From positions 365,968 through 429,967 of the forward strand of contig NZ_JAUOEM010000005.1 in assembly GCF_030540875.1 (NCBI RefSeq): a DNA stretch of 64,000 nt, given 5' to 3'. The translations under genes and the position numbers were made by a program. Below the pieces are notes generated by a model. The model saw nothing but the letters and a program-made list of their open reading frames with translations. It did not search any database and was not told where the DNA came from. Source of the stretch: Flavivirga amylovorans. Lineage in GTDB: Bacteria; Bacteroidota; Bacteroidia; Flavobacteriales; Flavobacteriaceae. Below are positions 44,354 through 53,224 of the stretch, in pieces (within the stretch, counting starts at the first letter, position 1; each line of letters starts with the position of its first letter).

Positions 44354-45337
44354 TTATTGCTTTTTATAAATAAATTCTCTAACCTGTTCATTACTATCAC
44401 TATCTATGAATGTATATATAAGCTTAATAGTTTGGTTATCTTCCAACAACATTTTGAGACCCGAAATGTTTTTAAGTACTATCGTTTTTTCGTCTTTTAC
44501 GGTATACTCCAAAGTGCTGGTTTTAGTAAATTGACATTCTGCACTGGTATCAAAAACAACCATATCATTTCCTTTAGTCACTGTTGCTTTAATACTTTCC
44601 GGTAAAGGGTAACTTACACTAACATTATAGTCTAGCAAATCTCTACGATTAAAGCTTTTTTTATGTTGTATAAACTCAAAAACATTTTGAGGTTTAAATT
44701 CTATTGTATTTTTTTGAAGACAGTCTTGGTCAGAGTCAATTTTCCAACTTCCTAATATTTGTTGGATTACTTGAGTTCCGTCAAAAGTGTTGTCTTCTTC
44801 ATTATCATCACCTACTTCTGTTTCTACGTTGTCTGATTCTTCTTCTGTACTTTCCTCTAATTCCGTATTGTCATTTCTAATAAAAGTATCTACTTGATCT
44901 TGTTCCTGATCACCATTGATGATTTTGGAAGTAATTTGTAGGGTATCATCCATTAACTTGATTTCTGAATTAAAATTGAAAAAAGTAACCCTGTTCAAAC
45001 CAATAACCGTATAGGTTCCGGATTGTGTATTTGTTTGAGAACAGAGGTTAGCAGAACCGCTTCCAAGTTTTAAAAACGTTAGTTCATAAGTACCATCTTG
45101 ATTAAAAGTAGCTGTTGAATTTTTTAAGCATTTAAATTCTGATGGTGACACATTTTTATTATCTATAGTACTGCTTATCAATTTCCAATCTCCAACTAAT
45201 TTTTCTTTAGTGGTTGTTATTTCTTCACTGTCTTCTTGATTAGAATCATTATTAGAACTACATGCAAAAAGCGCTAGAGTAAACAGTAAAAATAATAAAG
45301 GTTTAAACGTTTTTATTGGTAGCATTTTCTTATTCAT
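44354..45337 (-). CDS. Lipoprotein with two lipocalin-like domains
   Basis: About 327 residues from ATG 45337 (MNKKMLPIKTFKPLLFLLF); an upstream ATG at 45364 is less likely. The lipobox ALFACSS gives a lipid-anchored Cys at residue 26. Two related beta domains follow. The first starts KEKLVGDWKLISSTIDN, with FNQDGTYELTFLK and CSQTNTQSGTYTVIG. The second starts IQQILGSWKIDSDQDCL and ends DSNEQVREFIYKK. They are joined by a very acidic linker (EESTEEESDNVETEVGDDNEE). The GxW start of each domain is typical of lipocalin_4/DUF5004-type domains of Bacteroidota lipoproteins. Ligand unknown. No partner gene is evident. Confidence 0.8.
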   Translation of the reverse strand: MNKKMLPIKTFKPLLFLLFTLALFACSSNNDSNQEDSEEITTTKEKLVGDWKLISSTIDNKNVSPSEFKCLKNSTATFNQDGTYELTFLKLGSGSANLCSQTNTQSGTYTVIGLNRVTFFNFNSEIKLMDDTLQITSKIINGDQEQDQVDTFIRNDNTELEESTEEESDNVETEVGDDNEEDNTFDGTQVIQQILGSWKIDSDQDCLQKNTIEFKPQNVFEFIQHKKSFNRRDLLDYNVSVSYPLPESIKATVTKGNDMVVFDTSAECQFTKTSTLEYTVKDEKTIVLKNISGLKMLLEDNQTIKLIYTFIDSDSNEQVREFIYKKQ

Positions 45338-45364
45338 TTTTATATATAATTTGGGTTTTATCAA

Positions 45365-45640
45365 CTATAATAACTCTCTTTTTTGGTTTTCATTGTGTTT
45401 ATATGAAAGAACTTAAATATTCTATTTTACTACTCAAGGATTTACAGTAAAACCCCATAGAAGATGCTTTTATTCCGAACGGGGAGACACCTCAAATGAG
45501 TGGGGGAGATGTCTCGTCGCTTATACTTCGCTCTGTCGATATTGACATGACAAACTATTGTTTTTCAAAATATTAATACAAAACAATAATTAATCTCACC
45601 TAAAACTCACACTAATTTGGTTTATGTTTGTCTGCTATTC
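45365..45640. repeat. Intergenic region with a GAGACA-type hairpin
   Basis: It holds a GC-richer stem-loop at about 45483-45515 (GAGACACCTC paired with GAGATGTCTC) followed by CGTCGCTTATACTTCGCTC, similar to dispersed repeats at 29772 and 63600. No gene is supported. Confidence 0.5.
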
Positions 45641-46543
45641 TTATTTTAATGATTGTGTCTTACCTGAGATTAGTATTGGAAACTTCAATATTATTTCGTG
45701 GTTTCCCCTTCTATAATTGCTTATAGCAGTTATTGAACTATCATAAGCATATCCTACTCTTAGGCTATTTGTCATTTTAAAAAACACGAGTGTACTTATA
45801 GATTCCTTTAGCCTATAGCTGAGACCAAATTCTACCAAGTCGTATAAATCTAACGTTCCACTAATATCCATAGAGAATGGCACATCACTTATTAGCCTTG
45901 TTAAAAAAGAAGGCGTAAACGTGATATCCTTATTCAAAGGAACATGATACCCTGCACCAGCAAAAAATTGCATTTTGTCTGTGGCTTGCGTTACAATGCC
46001 CGATTTCTTTTCGTATCTTTTGGTTCTTAAAAGTGCAGGTGCAGACATATTTATAAAAAAATTCTCTCCCCTTAAATAGGCACCAACTCCAATATTAGGG
46101 TTAAATACACTAACATTTTCTGAAAAAAGCGGGTCGTTATCAAGTCCTATATCTGCGAGGTTTATATTTACAAAAGCACCTCCTGCTTTAAGTCCCAAAA
46201 ACAGATCTAATGTTTCCTTTAATTGTAGTTGATATGAAAAATCAGCAAAAACGTCTGTTTCATTAAGTACAAATACACTGCTGTTGGTAACAGAAAGTCC
46301 CAGTCCTACTTTTTCATTTGTTGGACTACTTGATGAAAAACTCTGGGTTTTAGGTGCGTCATCCAGCCCCTGCCACTGGGTTCGAAAGTTTGCGGTGAGT
46401 TCTAAATTTTCACCAGTCCCAGCATAGGCCGGGTTGATGATGTTCATATTATAATTGTATAGTGTAAATGTTACATCTTGCTGTGCATAGGACTGGATGT
46501 ACCATATCGAGATTGCTATAAAAAAATATAACTTGTTCTTCAT
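45641..46543 (-). CDS. PorP/SprF family outer-membrane protein
   Basis: 300 residues with a signal peptide (YFFIAISIWYIQSYAQQ) and the PorP/SprF hallmark start QDVTFTLYNYNMNIINPAYAGTGENLELTANFRTQWQGLDDAPKTQSFS. Beta-barrel strands end in a typical C-terminal strand (NHEIILKFPILI). Family members are associated with the type IX secretion system and often anchor a specific surface or gliding adhesin encoded next to them. Here the neighbour at 47112 is a secreted FG-GAP-like protein. The gene carries the shared tandem-box promoter (46606-46661) 63 bp upstream. Confidence 0.9.
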   Translation of the reverse strand: MKNKLYFFIAISIWYIQSYAQQDVTFTLYNYNMNIINPAYAGTGENLELTANFRTQWQGLDDAPKTQSFSSSSPTNEKVGLGLSVTNSSVFVLNETDVFADFSYQLQLKETLDLFLGLKAGGAFVNINLADIGLDNDPLFSENVSVFNPNIGVGAYLRGENFFINMSAPALLRTKRYEKKSGIVTQATDKMQFFAGAGYHVPLNKDITFTPSFLTRLISDVPFSMDISGTLDLYDLVEFGLSYRLKESISTLVFFKMTNSLRVGYAYDSSITAISNYRRGNHEIILKFPILISGKTQSLK

Positions 46544-46605
46544 GTATTCGTTTTTAATTTAAACCGCTCTCAACTCATTGAATAGAGGGTTTGATTATTT
46601 GTTTC

Positions 46606-46661
46606 CAAAATTATTTTTATCCAGGTGTTCAGAACATGGATAATTCGCTATTAAACATGGA
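46606..46661 (-). promoter_or_regulatory. Tandem-box promoter of the PorP/SprF gene
   Basis: Read on the minus strand: TCCATGT (46661-46655), 14 nt, TCCATGT (46640-46634), 20 nt, TAATTTTG (46613-46606). The downstream gene starts at 46543. The upstream stretch to 47111 is AT-rich and shows no supported gene; a minus-strand frame ending in KRIIKK near 46680 lacks an ATG. Confidence 0.8.
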
Positions 46662-47111
46662 CATAATCTATATTTATTTTTTAATTATTCTTTTAACAGA
46701 TTTACCACCAATTTTAGTTTCTAACTTAACTCCTTTGATTGTAATTGTTTTTTCATGTTTTTTTTGATTTTTTCTTTTTAAATGAATAAAGCTGCTCTTA
46801 ACAGTTCTACCACCCCTAATACAATGGTACTTATCTGTACAAATACCACCGTATATAAAAGGTGTAATGCTTTTATCTTTATTGGTTTTTGTGAGGTTTT
46901 AAATAATATCGTTATGATGTAATTTTTTTTCATTTGCTTAAAAATTTTTGATTTTTATATCTATTAGGTGGTATATAGGCTGCTCACTTAAAGGCCTCTA
47001 AACCTGATTATACAAAATCTTACTTATATCATTAATTAACCTACTACTTCAATAAATAAGATGTATTGGAGCAACCTACTCTCTCATGTTATACCACCTT
47101 TAATCTTATCT

Positions 47112-48230
47112 TTATATTTGCGTGTTTGCCCATATATTTGAACTCTTTTTAAATCTATACATGCGTACATAGCTTATACTTGGGGTTTGTTTGTTCTTGC
47201 CACTTTCTTCCTCATAGGCGCCTATAAGTGTGATTGTACCGTTATTACCCAAGTTTATATTGTTAAACAACCCCGATAGGTTATGCCCCATTGTTTTACC
47301 ATCTATATCTGCGCCTTGCTGTATCCAAGTACTGGATTTGTTTTGATATGTACGGACATAGGCATATCTTTTCCCATCATCATTATTATATGCTGCTATG
47401 ACCACATTAGTACCATTATTAGACAAGCTTATATTCCATCCTGAGAAATTACCTGTTGGCTCTCCAACAATATCTTTACCTATTTGCACCCAACGTCCTG
47501 ATATATTTTTATATACACTTACATAACCTGATGACACTCCACCCTGATGCGCTCCTACAGCCACCATATTGCCGTTACCAGATAAACTAACACTTGCTCC
47601 GAAATAATCTTTTGCTGCTTTACCGTTTATATCTGCACCTATCTGAATCCATTTTCCTGAATTATTCTTATATATTCTTACATGCCCTGAGTATATACCG
47701 TTATCACTATTAAGCACTGCTCCTATAGCTACGGTATTACCATCTTGAGATAAGCCTACACTATAACCAGACCAATCTCCTTGAGCTTCGCCGTCAATAT
47801 CTTCTCCCACTTGTTTCCAAACTCCTAACTCGTTTTTATACACGCGTACATGTCCTGAATTTACGCCATTACGCCCATGGTTACGTTTAGCACCTATTGC
47901 CACTGTAGTACCATTACCCGATAGACTCACACTATAACCTGACCAATCTCCTATTGTTTCCCCATTGATGTCATTACCTATTTGGCTCCATCCTTCTGAT
48001 TTTTTTTTATATATGCGTACACGTCCTGATTTTGTACTGTTATTATTGGCTTGGTGCGTTCCTATAGCTAAGGTTGTGGCATCATCTGATAAACTTACAC
48101 TATAACTTGACAAATTACCTATTACCTTGTTTGTATTGATCGTTATTTGAGCCTTAGCACTACTTGTTATACTTAGTATCCCAAAAAGAATTACCTGTAC
48201 TTGTATTAATTGTAGTAATCTCATCTTCAT
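47112..48230 (-). CDS. Secreted FG-GAP/beta-propeller-like protein
   Basis: 372 residues: signal peptide (LIQVQVILFGILSITSSAKAQ), then seven or so repeats of about 50 residues. Each has the pattern GYSVSLS.(D/G)GTTVAIGA...G.VR(I/V)YK...W.QIG.DI.GE (for example DWSGYSVSLSGNGTTVAIGA and YSVGLSQDGNTVAIGA). This is a common flavobacterial beta-propeller type. Such proteins usually end in a type IX sorting domain; this one stops after MYRFKKSSNIWANTQI, so none is visible. Upstream is a type-2 promoter-like element. It may be a surface partner of the PorP/SprF protein (inference). Confidence 0.82.
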   Translation of the reverse strand: MKMRLLQLIQVQVILFGILSITSSAKAQITINTNKVIGNLSSYSVSLSDDATTLAIGTHQANNNSTKSGRVRIYKKKSEGWSQIGNDINGETIGDWSGYSVSLSGNGTTVAIGAKRNHGRNGVNSGHVRVYKNELGVWKQVGEDIDGEAQGDWSGYSVGLSQDGNTVAIGAVLNSDNGIYSGHVRIYKNNSGKWIQIGADINGKAAKDYFGASVSLSGNGNMVAVGAHQGGVSSGYVSVYKNISGRWVQIGKDIVGEPTGNFSGWNISLSNNGTNVVIAAYNNDDGKRYAYVRTYQNKSSTWIQQGADIDGKTMGHNLSGLFNNINLGNNGTITLIGAYEEESGKNKQTPSISYVRMYRFKKSSNIWANTQI

Positions 48231-48243
48231 CTTAATTTTGTAG

Positions 48244-48311
48244 CAAAGATTGACCGTATTTAGCTACTCTGATAAAAAAAGTGCTGAAGTATGTTTAAAT
48301 GAGGACTAAAG
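48244..48311 (-). promoter_or_regulatory. Type-2 promoter of the FG-GAP gene
   Basis: Minus strand: GTCCTCATTTAAA (48306-48294), CACTTTTTTT (48283-48274), AATCTTTG (48251-48244), then the gene 14 bp on. The same bases with the same spacing occur at 54228-54290. The long run of homology with 43817-43945 extends to about 48376. Confidence 0.6.
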
Positions 48312-48376
48312 AGTGGTTTTATGGGATTTTAGAAAACTGTTATTTGTGGGATTTTAATGTGTTTTGTATTTGATAT

Positions 48377-48827
48377 AATTTAAAATTGAAGGTTTTGACA
48401 TGCGCTTTAATTTAGTTGAACGACACTATAAAAACCATTGATAATTTGTCCTACATTATAAATTGAAGTACCTTTTTATTTTCATCTACTTTTCTTTATT
48501 CATTAATTCTATTTTTATTAAAGCGGTATTCAATGCTTTGCATTTGTCTCGTCCAAAGAAAAGTAAGAAACCTGCCGGCAGGACAAAAGACGCCCCATTG
48601 ATAGGGATTTTTTCTTGTGCTATACTCAAGAAGAACCAAGCCCAAAACTCTGCGTCGCTACACCGCTTCAACCTGGGATTGTCTTATGGTCTATTCTTAA
48701 CAATTAGGTTTAGTGTACTTAAGATTGTAATAATTTCTAGAGGACATTATTTATTCATTATATAGATGGCCACAGTCGTGCCTCCTTCGCAATGACATAT
48801 ACTATATATTTTACTTGTGTAAAATTG
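48377..48827. repeat. Intergenic stretch with a dispersed GC-richer element
   Basis: 48530-48690 differs in composition, contains the perfect 12-bp palindrome CCTGCCGGCAGG (about 48571-48583) and can be read open on both strands, as repeated non-coding elements often can. No gene is supported here. Confidence 0.45.
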
Positions 48828-48883
48828 TCCATGTATAAGTTACAGATATCCATTCCCAGATTTTCCGTTTAGTAACAAATTTG
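48828..48883 (+). promoter_or_regulatory. Tandem-box promoter of the tandem ABM gene
   Basis: TCCATGT (48828-48834), 14 nt, TCCATTC (48849-48855), 20 nt, CAAATTTG (48876-48883, one mismatch to TAnnTTTG). It lies 41 bp before the start codon. The proximal box and the -7 box are weaker than in the three sister promoters. Confidence 0.7.
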
Positions 48884-48923
48884 CACTGTAACAACATGTT
48901 AAACTATTGAAAACAGTAATATT

Positions 48924-49550
48924 ATGGAAAACAAAAAAAAAGAAACCATTGGTCTATTAGTAACCATGAAAGCCAAAGTTGGCAAAGCACAGGATGTTAA
49001 AGATTTTTTATTTAGTGGACTGCCATTAGTACTTGAAGAGCCTGAAACGATATCTTGGTTTGCTTTTCAAATTGATGACAATACTTTTGGTATTTATGAT
49101 ACTTTTGAAGTAGAAGCCGGAAGAAAAGCCCATCTAAAAGGACAGGCTGCCAAAGCTTTAATAACTCATGCTGATAATTTATTAGAAAATTTTGATGCAA
49201 ACGTGAACATTGAATTTGTTAATGTGATTGCCTCTAATCATAAACATGGTACACAAAACAAAGGCTTATTGGTTATGATGAATGCCAAAACAGGAAAATC
49301 TGAAGCTTTAGAACAATTTTTAAAGACTGGTAAGCAACTTGTAACTGATGAGCCTGAAACATTATCATGGTATGCCCTTAAATTAGATGATACTACCTAT
49401 GCCATATTTGATACCTTTACTGAAAATTCTGGAAGAGATGCTCATCTAAGTGGTAAAGTAGCCGCTGCACTATTAGAAAATGCGCCTGTTTTATTAAATG
49501 ATTTTAAAACAACGGCTATACAAAATATAGATATTTTAGCTTATAAATAA
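48924..49550 (+). CDS. Tandem antibiotic-biosynthesis-monooxygenase (ABM) domain protein
   Basis: 208 residues made of two copies of a dimeric alpha/beta barrel (ABM) domain, about 8-105 and 112-208. Repeated elements are GLLVTMKAKVGKAQDVKDFL / GLLVMMNAKTGKSEALEQFL, EPETISWFAFQIDDNTFGIYDTF / EPETLSWYALKLDDTTYAIFDTF and GRKAHLKGQAAKAL / GRDAHLSGKVAAAL. The duplication would form an intramolecular dimer. ABM proteins include cofactor-free oxygenases and lyases, but many are of unknown activity. It shares the tandem-box promoter with the terpene operon and is convergent to it, so a role in tailoring the product is possible. Confidence 0.88.
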   Translation: MENKKKETIGLLVTMKAKVGKAQDVKDFLFSGLPLVLEEPETISWFAFQIDDNTFGIYDTFEVEAGRKAHLKGQAAKALITHADNLLENFDANVNIEFVNVIASNHKHGTQNKGLLVMMNAKTGKSEALEQFLKTGKQLVTDEPETLSWYALKLDDTTYAIFDTFTENSGRDAHLSGKVAAALLENAPVLLNDFKTTAIQNIDILAYK

Positions 49551-49573
49551 TAATACCATTTGCCGTAACTACA

Positions 49574-49607
49574 AAAGGAGTACCCTAAGTGATACTCCCT
49601 TTTTTTG
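49574..49607. terminator. Terminator between the ABM gene and the AraC gene
   Basis: AGGAGTA and TACTCCCT arms around CCCTAAGTGA, with AAAA on the left and seven T on the right. It serves the plus-strand ABM gene and probably the convergent minus-strand operon. Confidence 0.85.
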
Positions 49608-49633
49608 TGTAAATGATTACGTTTATTATAATA

Positions 49634-50512
49634 CTATAAAAGGCCTGCTTGCAATTTTTCTAGTTTAGCAAAGCCAACAGTTTTTCTGTAAATATCTGGC
49701 GAAACACCTACTTTCTTTTTAAAAAATCGACTAAAATAAAATTCGTCTTCATACCCCAAAGCAGCTGCAATTTGCTTTACCGGTTTAGACGTTAAATACA
49801 ATTCCCTTTTGGCAGCTATTACAATTCTATAGGTTATTAAAGATGTAGGGGTTTGGTTTAAATATTTTTTCACTATTCCCGCTAAAGTTCTAGGACTTAT
49901 ACATAATATATCTGCGTATTCATTTGGTGCATGTAATTTGGTATAATTACTTTCTATAGCATCCATAAGATTTTGTAAGATTTCTGATTGCCTATCTGTA
50001 AATTTAAGCTCTGTATCTTTATCGAATTTCTTTTTCTGCCTTACCGATTCAATAAGAAACACCTTTAAGAATGCCACCAACACTTCATGCTGTGCAATGG
50101 AATCTTTATTCATTTCTCTTGATATTTGACTTATGAGGTTAAAAAACAACGCTTCTTCTGATAGTTTGAAAAAAGGCAAGCCAAGAAAATTACTGAAAAG
50201 GACCCCTTCTGTTTCTATTTCATTTTGATGCCTGTATGTACAAAAAAAATCTGGATGAAAATTCAACATAAATCCCGAACATTCTTCTACCGAACTCATC
50301 ATAAACGGTTGATAAGGCGATAAGCAAATGATATGATTCTCTTTGAGTTGATAATCAGAAAAATCTACTTTTAGATTAAAACCAGAGCTTTGTAACAGAA
50401 TGATTGTATAATACTTATTTCTCTGTAAATAACTAAACTGCTCTAGGTTGGTAAACTGCTCTAACCTAAATGCCAATTCGTTATTTTGCTTATTAATAAT
50501 AGTTTGTACCAT
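49634..50512 (-). CDS. AraC-family transcription regulator
   Basis: 292 residues. The N-terminal cupin-like sensor domain (about 1-150) has LQSSGFNLKVDFSDYQLKENHIICLSPYQPFMM. The C-terminal double helix-turn-helix (about 185-285) has DILCISPRTLAGIVKKYLNQTP and QIAAALGYEDEFYFSRFFKKKVGVSPDIYRKT, with the full AraC signature. It is the last gene of the terpene operon, 17 nt after the cyclase. It may sense the terpenoid or a precursor. AraC proteins can also bind half-sites 21 bp apart, so it is an alternative candidate for the tandem boxes. Confidence 0.9.
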   Translation of the reverse strand: MVQTIINKQNNELAFRLEQFTNLEQFSYLQRNKYYTIILLQSSGFNLKVDFSDYQLKENHIICLSPYQPFMMSSVEECSGFMLNFHPDFFCTYRHQNEIETEGVLFSNFLGLPFFKLSEEALFFNLISQISREMNKDSIAQHEVLVAFLKVFLIESVRQKKKFDKDTELKFTDRQSEILQNLMDAIESNYTKLHAPNEYADILCISPRTLAGIVKKYLNQTPTSLITYRIVIAAKRELYLTSKPVKQIAAALGYEDEFYFSRFFKKKVGVSPDIYRKTVGFAKLEKLQAGLL

Positions 50513-50529
50513 AATTACTCACCTTGATT

Positions 50530-52098
50530 TTAACTCAATAAATTTACAGCTTCTAGTGCAAATGCTGTACTAAGTTCCCTACTTCCAAAATAAGTATTAG
50601 ACCTTGGCGCTATAAAAAGCCCATACATTGGCCAACCGCCATCTGCCAATTGACTATCTAATAATTTTAAAAGATCTACTCTGTTAACAATTCCTAGCTT
50701 TTTTAATGCTATAACTCTTAAAGCACATTCTAATGTAAATGATGAACAATTTACACGCTCTATGAGCATCTCTGTAAGTGGCTTATGAAACTTTGCAAAT
50801 TTATCTGGGAAGTCAACTACTAACCTAGAAAGGAAAAATAAAAAGACATCTGGTGCAGGATAATATCGAGTACCATTAAGATATTCTTTACTCATTAAAA
50901 AATCATACACAAATGCCTCAGTTTCTTTTAACTCATTTCTTTCTCCGTAACCTATTTGGTGCATTAAATACAATACATTTATAGCTACTATAGCGTCTAT
51001 TCTTGGTCTGTTGTCATCAAAATACACTTGGATGATACCGTCATCATTTCTGTTATTTATCATTTGTTCGGTAACTGGTACTATGTCATCTATAGTGAGT
51101 TTGTTATTATTTAATAGAAAGGATAACACCATGGATGTTGTGTCTAAGTCATCGGGAAAATTTTCTGGCCTAGCTTCATTTTTGTAAAAGCACCAACGCA
51201 ATTTGCTTTGTCCGTCATGGTTAAGTATCTCCTGGGACATGGATTCAATAATGTCATTAGGAAGTGACGTATAGGAATGTAAAATAACCGCAGTAGAAAA
51301 TATTTCTTTAGAAAAATCTTCACTTCCTATTAATTCTACGCCATTACTTACAAAACTCTTACAAAAAGGGAATTTACGTAGTCTATCGTTTAAATAATTT
51401 TTTCCTAATGTTTTCTTTTTGGTTACATCGAGGGGGGGATTTTCAATATTTACATATATACCACTTTCTATAGCGGTATATTCAAAGTTGTTCTTGATAC
51501 ATTTTATGGTACTTATTCCAAAGTTAGCTGCTTGTTGTAGGTTTTCTGACTTATCGTCTATAAAGACCGTGTTTTCGGTATTTATAGATGCGTTTGAGGT
51601 GATGTATTGAAAAATATCTAAGTCTGGCTTTCTAAATTGCAACAAGGCTGATACATATATGCCATCGAAATACTTCCAATAATTAAAATGAGAATATAAA
51701 TAAGAGAAAGATTCTAAATCTACGTTTGAAAGGCAGTATATTTTTTTCCCCCTTTTATGTAGGGCCTTAAGCACTTCTAGCATAGGCTGGTTTACTTTTA
51801 AACTAGCTACACTCAATTCAAGTAGTTCTTTTAGTTTGCTATAAGGTGTCTGCAGCTCACAACTTAGCATAGTAAGTGCTTGCTCTCTATTTATTAAACC
51901 TTTTTCTAAATCTTGCCAAATGGGATGATTTACCATTTTTAGAACATCATCTATTCCTTTTGCTTCTGATGTAAAATGAATGGCATCCCAATTTAAAAGA
52001 ACATCTCCGAGATCGAAAACAATGGTATCATAAATATCCAATGTTTCTAATAATTTGTGAAAACTGGTAATACGTTCTGGTGCTAAAACTTCTTTCAT
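50530..52098 (-). CDS. HAD phosphatase - class II terpene cyclase fusion (drimenol-synthase-like)
   Basis: 522 residues, two domains. HAD domain about 20-225: motif I FDLGDVLLNWD with nucleophile D29, motif II YCLSNVD, motif IV VFIDDKSEN with D181 and D182. The cyclase domain (about 230-522) is an alpha-barrel with DLDTTS at 317-322, a DxDTT class II protonation motif, and a QLADGGWPMYG QW-like element near the C-terminus. No DDxxD class I motif is present. This architecture matches the marine bacterial bifunctional drimenol synthases (known type: Aquimarina spongiae AsDMS), in which the cyclase makes drimenyl diphosphate from FPP and the HAD domain removes phosphate. The FPP-synthase-like gene lies directly upstream. 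Product identity is inferred. Confidence 0.82.
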   Translation of the reverse strand: MKEVLAPERITSFHKLLETLDIYDTIVFDLGDVLLNWDAIHFTSEAKGIDDVLKMVNHPIWQDLEKGLINREQALTMLSCELQTPYSKLKELLELSVASLKVNQPMLEVLKALHKRGKKIYCLSNVDLESFSYLYSHFNYWKYFDGIYVSALLQFRKPDLDIFQYITSNASINTENTVFIDDKSENLQQAANFGISTIKCIKNNFEYTAIESGIYVNIENPPLDVTKKKTLGKNYLNDRLRKFPFCKSFVSNGVELIGSEDFSKEIFSTAVILHSYTSLPNDIIESMSQEILNHDGQSKLRWCFYKNEARPENFPDDLDTTSMVLSFLLNNNKLTIDDIVPVTEQMINNRNDDGIIQVYFDDNRPRIDAIVAINVLYLMHQIGYGERNELKETEAFVYDFLMSKEYLNGTRYYPAPDVFLFFLSRLVVDFPDKFAKFHKPLTEMLIERVNCSSFTLECALRVIALKKLGIVNRVDLLKLLDSQLADGGWPMYGLFIAPRSNTYFGSRELSTAFALEAVNLLS

Positions 52099-52141
52099 AC
52101 TATTTTAATTTTTATTGATTGAATTTATAAGTGAGAGAGTC

Positions 52142-52181
52142 ATCTTAACTTTTTACCCTTAAGAAAAATAACAGTTAAGAT
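52142..52181 (-). promoter_or_regulatory. Inverted repeat between FPP synthase and cyclase genes
   Basis: ATCTTAACT (52142-52150) and AGTTAAGAT (52173-52181) form a perfect 9-bp inverted repeat in the 106-bp intergenic gap. It may be an RNA hairpin that tunes relative expression within the operon, or an operator. Confidence 0.4.
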
Positions 52182-52204
52182 TCTTTTATTAATGGGATAT
52201 GGTA

Positions 52205-53074
52205 TTACCTTTTTCTTTGAACGGTAAATTTTGCAAGTTCTTCTAAAACGGTTACGTTTTCTTTTTCAAATTCGCCTAAACATGCTATTGCTTTTTCTGA
52301 TAATTTGTTAGCTTCTATCTGCGCATTTTCAACAGAACCAAAAAGTGATGGATAGGTTAGCTTATTTTCGTCTGCATCTTCTCCTGCTCGTTTACCCAAT
52401 GATTCAGCAGTTTCTGTTTTACTAAGAATATCGTCTTTTGCTTGAAATGCAAGGCCTAAATAATGTCCATACTCTAGTAGTTTACTGGTTTGCTGTTCAG
52501 ACAATTTACTAGAAATACATCCTCCTAAAATGGCTATCTGTATTAATGCGCTCGTTTTACCTGAGTGTATAAATTGTAAATGCTGTAATGATAACATGTC
52601 TTTTCCCCATGATTCAGCATTTAAATCTGCGCATTGGCCTTTATGCAGCTGATTATTTAATTTTCTAAAAAGTTCTATGTTTTCGCAATATTTATGAAAT
52701 GGGTATAACCCTTCTTCAAAAAGCCTTGAAGCTGCTAAGGTAGCTGTATTGACATCAAATTTTATGTGGCATGTTGGTGCATTTCTTCTAATAGCATCAT
52801 CATCTTGAATATCATCAATAATTAGGGTATACGTATGAATAAATTCTATTGCTTTAGCAAATTCAAATGCTTTCTGTTCATCTCCATTAAATGCTTCTGA
52901 AATAGCATAAACAATGGCTGGTCTAATTCTTTTTCCCCCATCTCCCAAGTTTAGCATGTAATACATAGCTTCGTTTGTAGATTCTAGTACGTTGCTGTTG
53001 GGAAATTTTATGCTTTTAAAAGTTGTATCTATTTTTGTTTTAGTTCTTATTAGGGTATCTTTTAGTTTTTCCAT
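52205..53074 (-). CDS. Polyprenyl diphosphate synthase, FPP-synthase type
   Basis: 289 residues of the IspA/GGPPS family. The first Asp-rich motif is DDIQDDD (87-93, DDxxxxD type II), preceded by HTYTLII with Tyr82 five residues before it, which favours a C15 product. Also GGKRIRPA, HKGQCADL, SGKTSALIQIA and the ending LAKFTVQRKR. The second motif is FQAKDDILS: the last position is Ser instead of the usual Asp, which is uncommon. The gene starts the terpene operon and carries the tandem-box promoter 150 bp upstream. It should supply FPP to the cyclase downstream. Confidence 0.9.
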   Translation of the reverse strand: MEKLKDTLIRTKTKIDTTFKSIKFPNSNVLESTNEAMYYMLNLGDGGKRIRPAIVYAISEAFNGDEQKAFEFAKAIEFIHTYTLIIDDIQDDDAIRRNAPTCHIKFDVNTATLAASRLFEEGLYPFHKYCENIELFRKLNNQLHKGQCADLNAESWGKDMLSLQHLQFIHSGKTSALIQIAILGGCISSKLSEQQTSKLLEYGHYLGLAFQAKDDILSKTETAESLGKRAGEDADENKLTYPSLFGSVENAQIEANKLSEKAIACLGEFEKENVTVLEELAKFTVQRKR

Positions 53075-53224
53075 TTTCTATAGTAGGTTTTAGAGCTTGG
53101 GTTTGAGGGCTTTTAGACATATAACATCTCTCTTTAAATGTTTTATTTCTAACGTTATATATCTTAGTCAAATTTTAATGGCTATGTTAAAATTGATGTT
53201 AAAATTAATTAACTTATTCATTTA

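Noticed and set aside
46662..47111. Short minus-strand coding frame ending KRIIKK
   Set aside because: No ATG, GTG or TTG in a sensible place and no further support; probably chance or a relic.
48463..48765. Plus-strand ORF of 100 residues and a minus-strand ORF of 61 residues
   Set aside because: Both lie across a GC-richer, palindromic dispersed element that is open on both strands, as expected for a repeat, not a gene.
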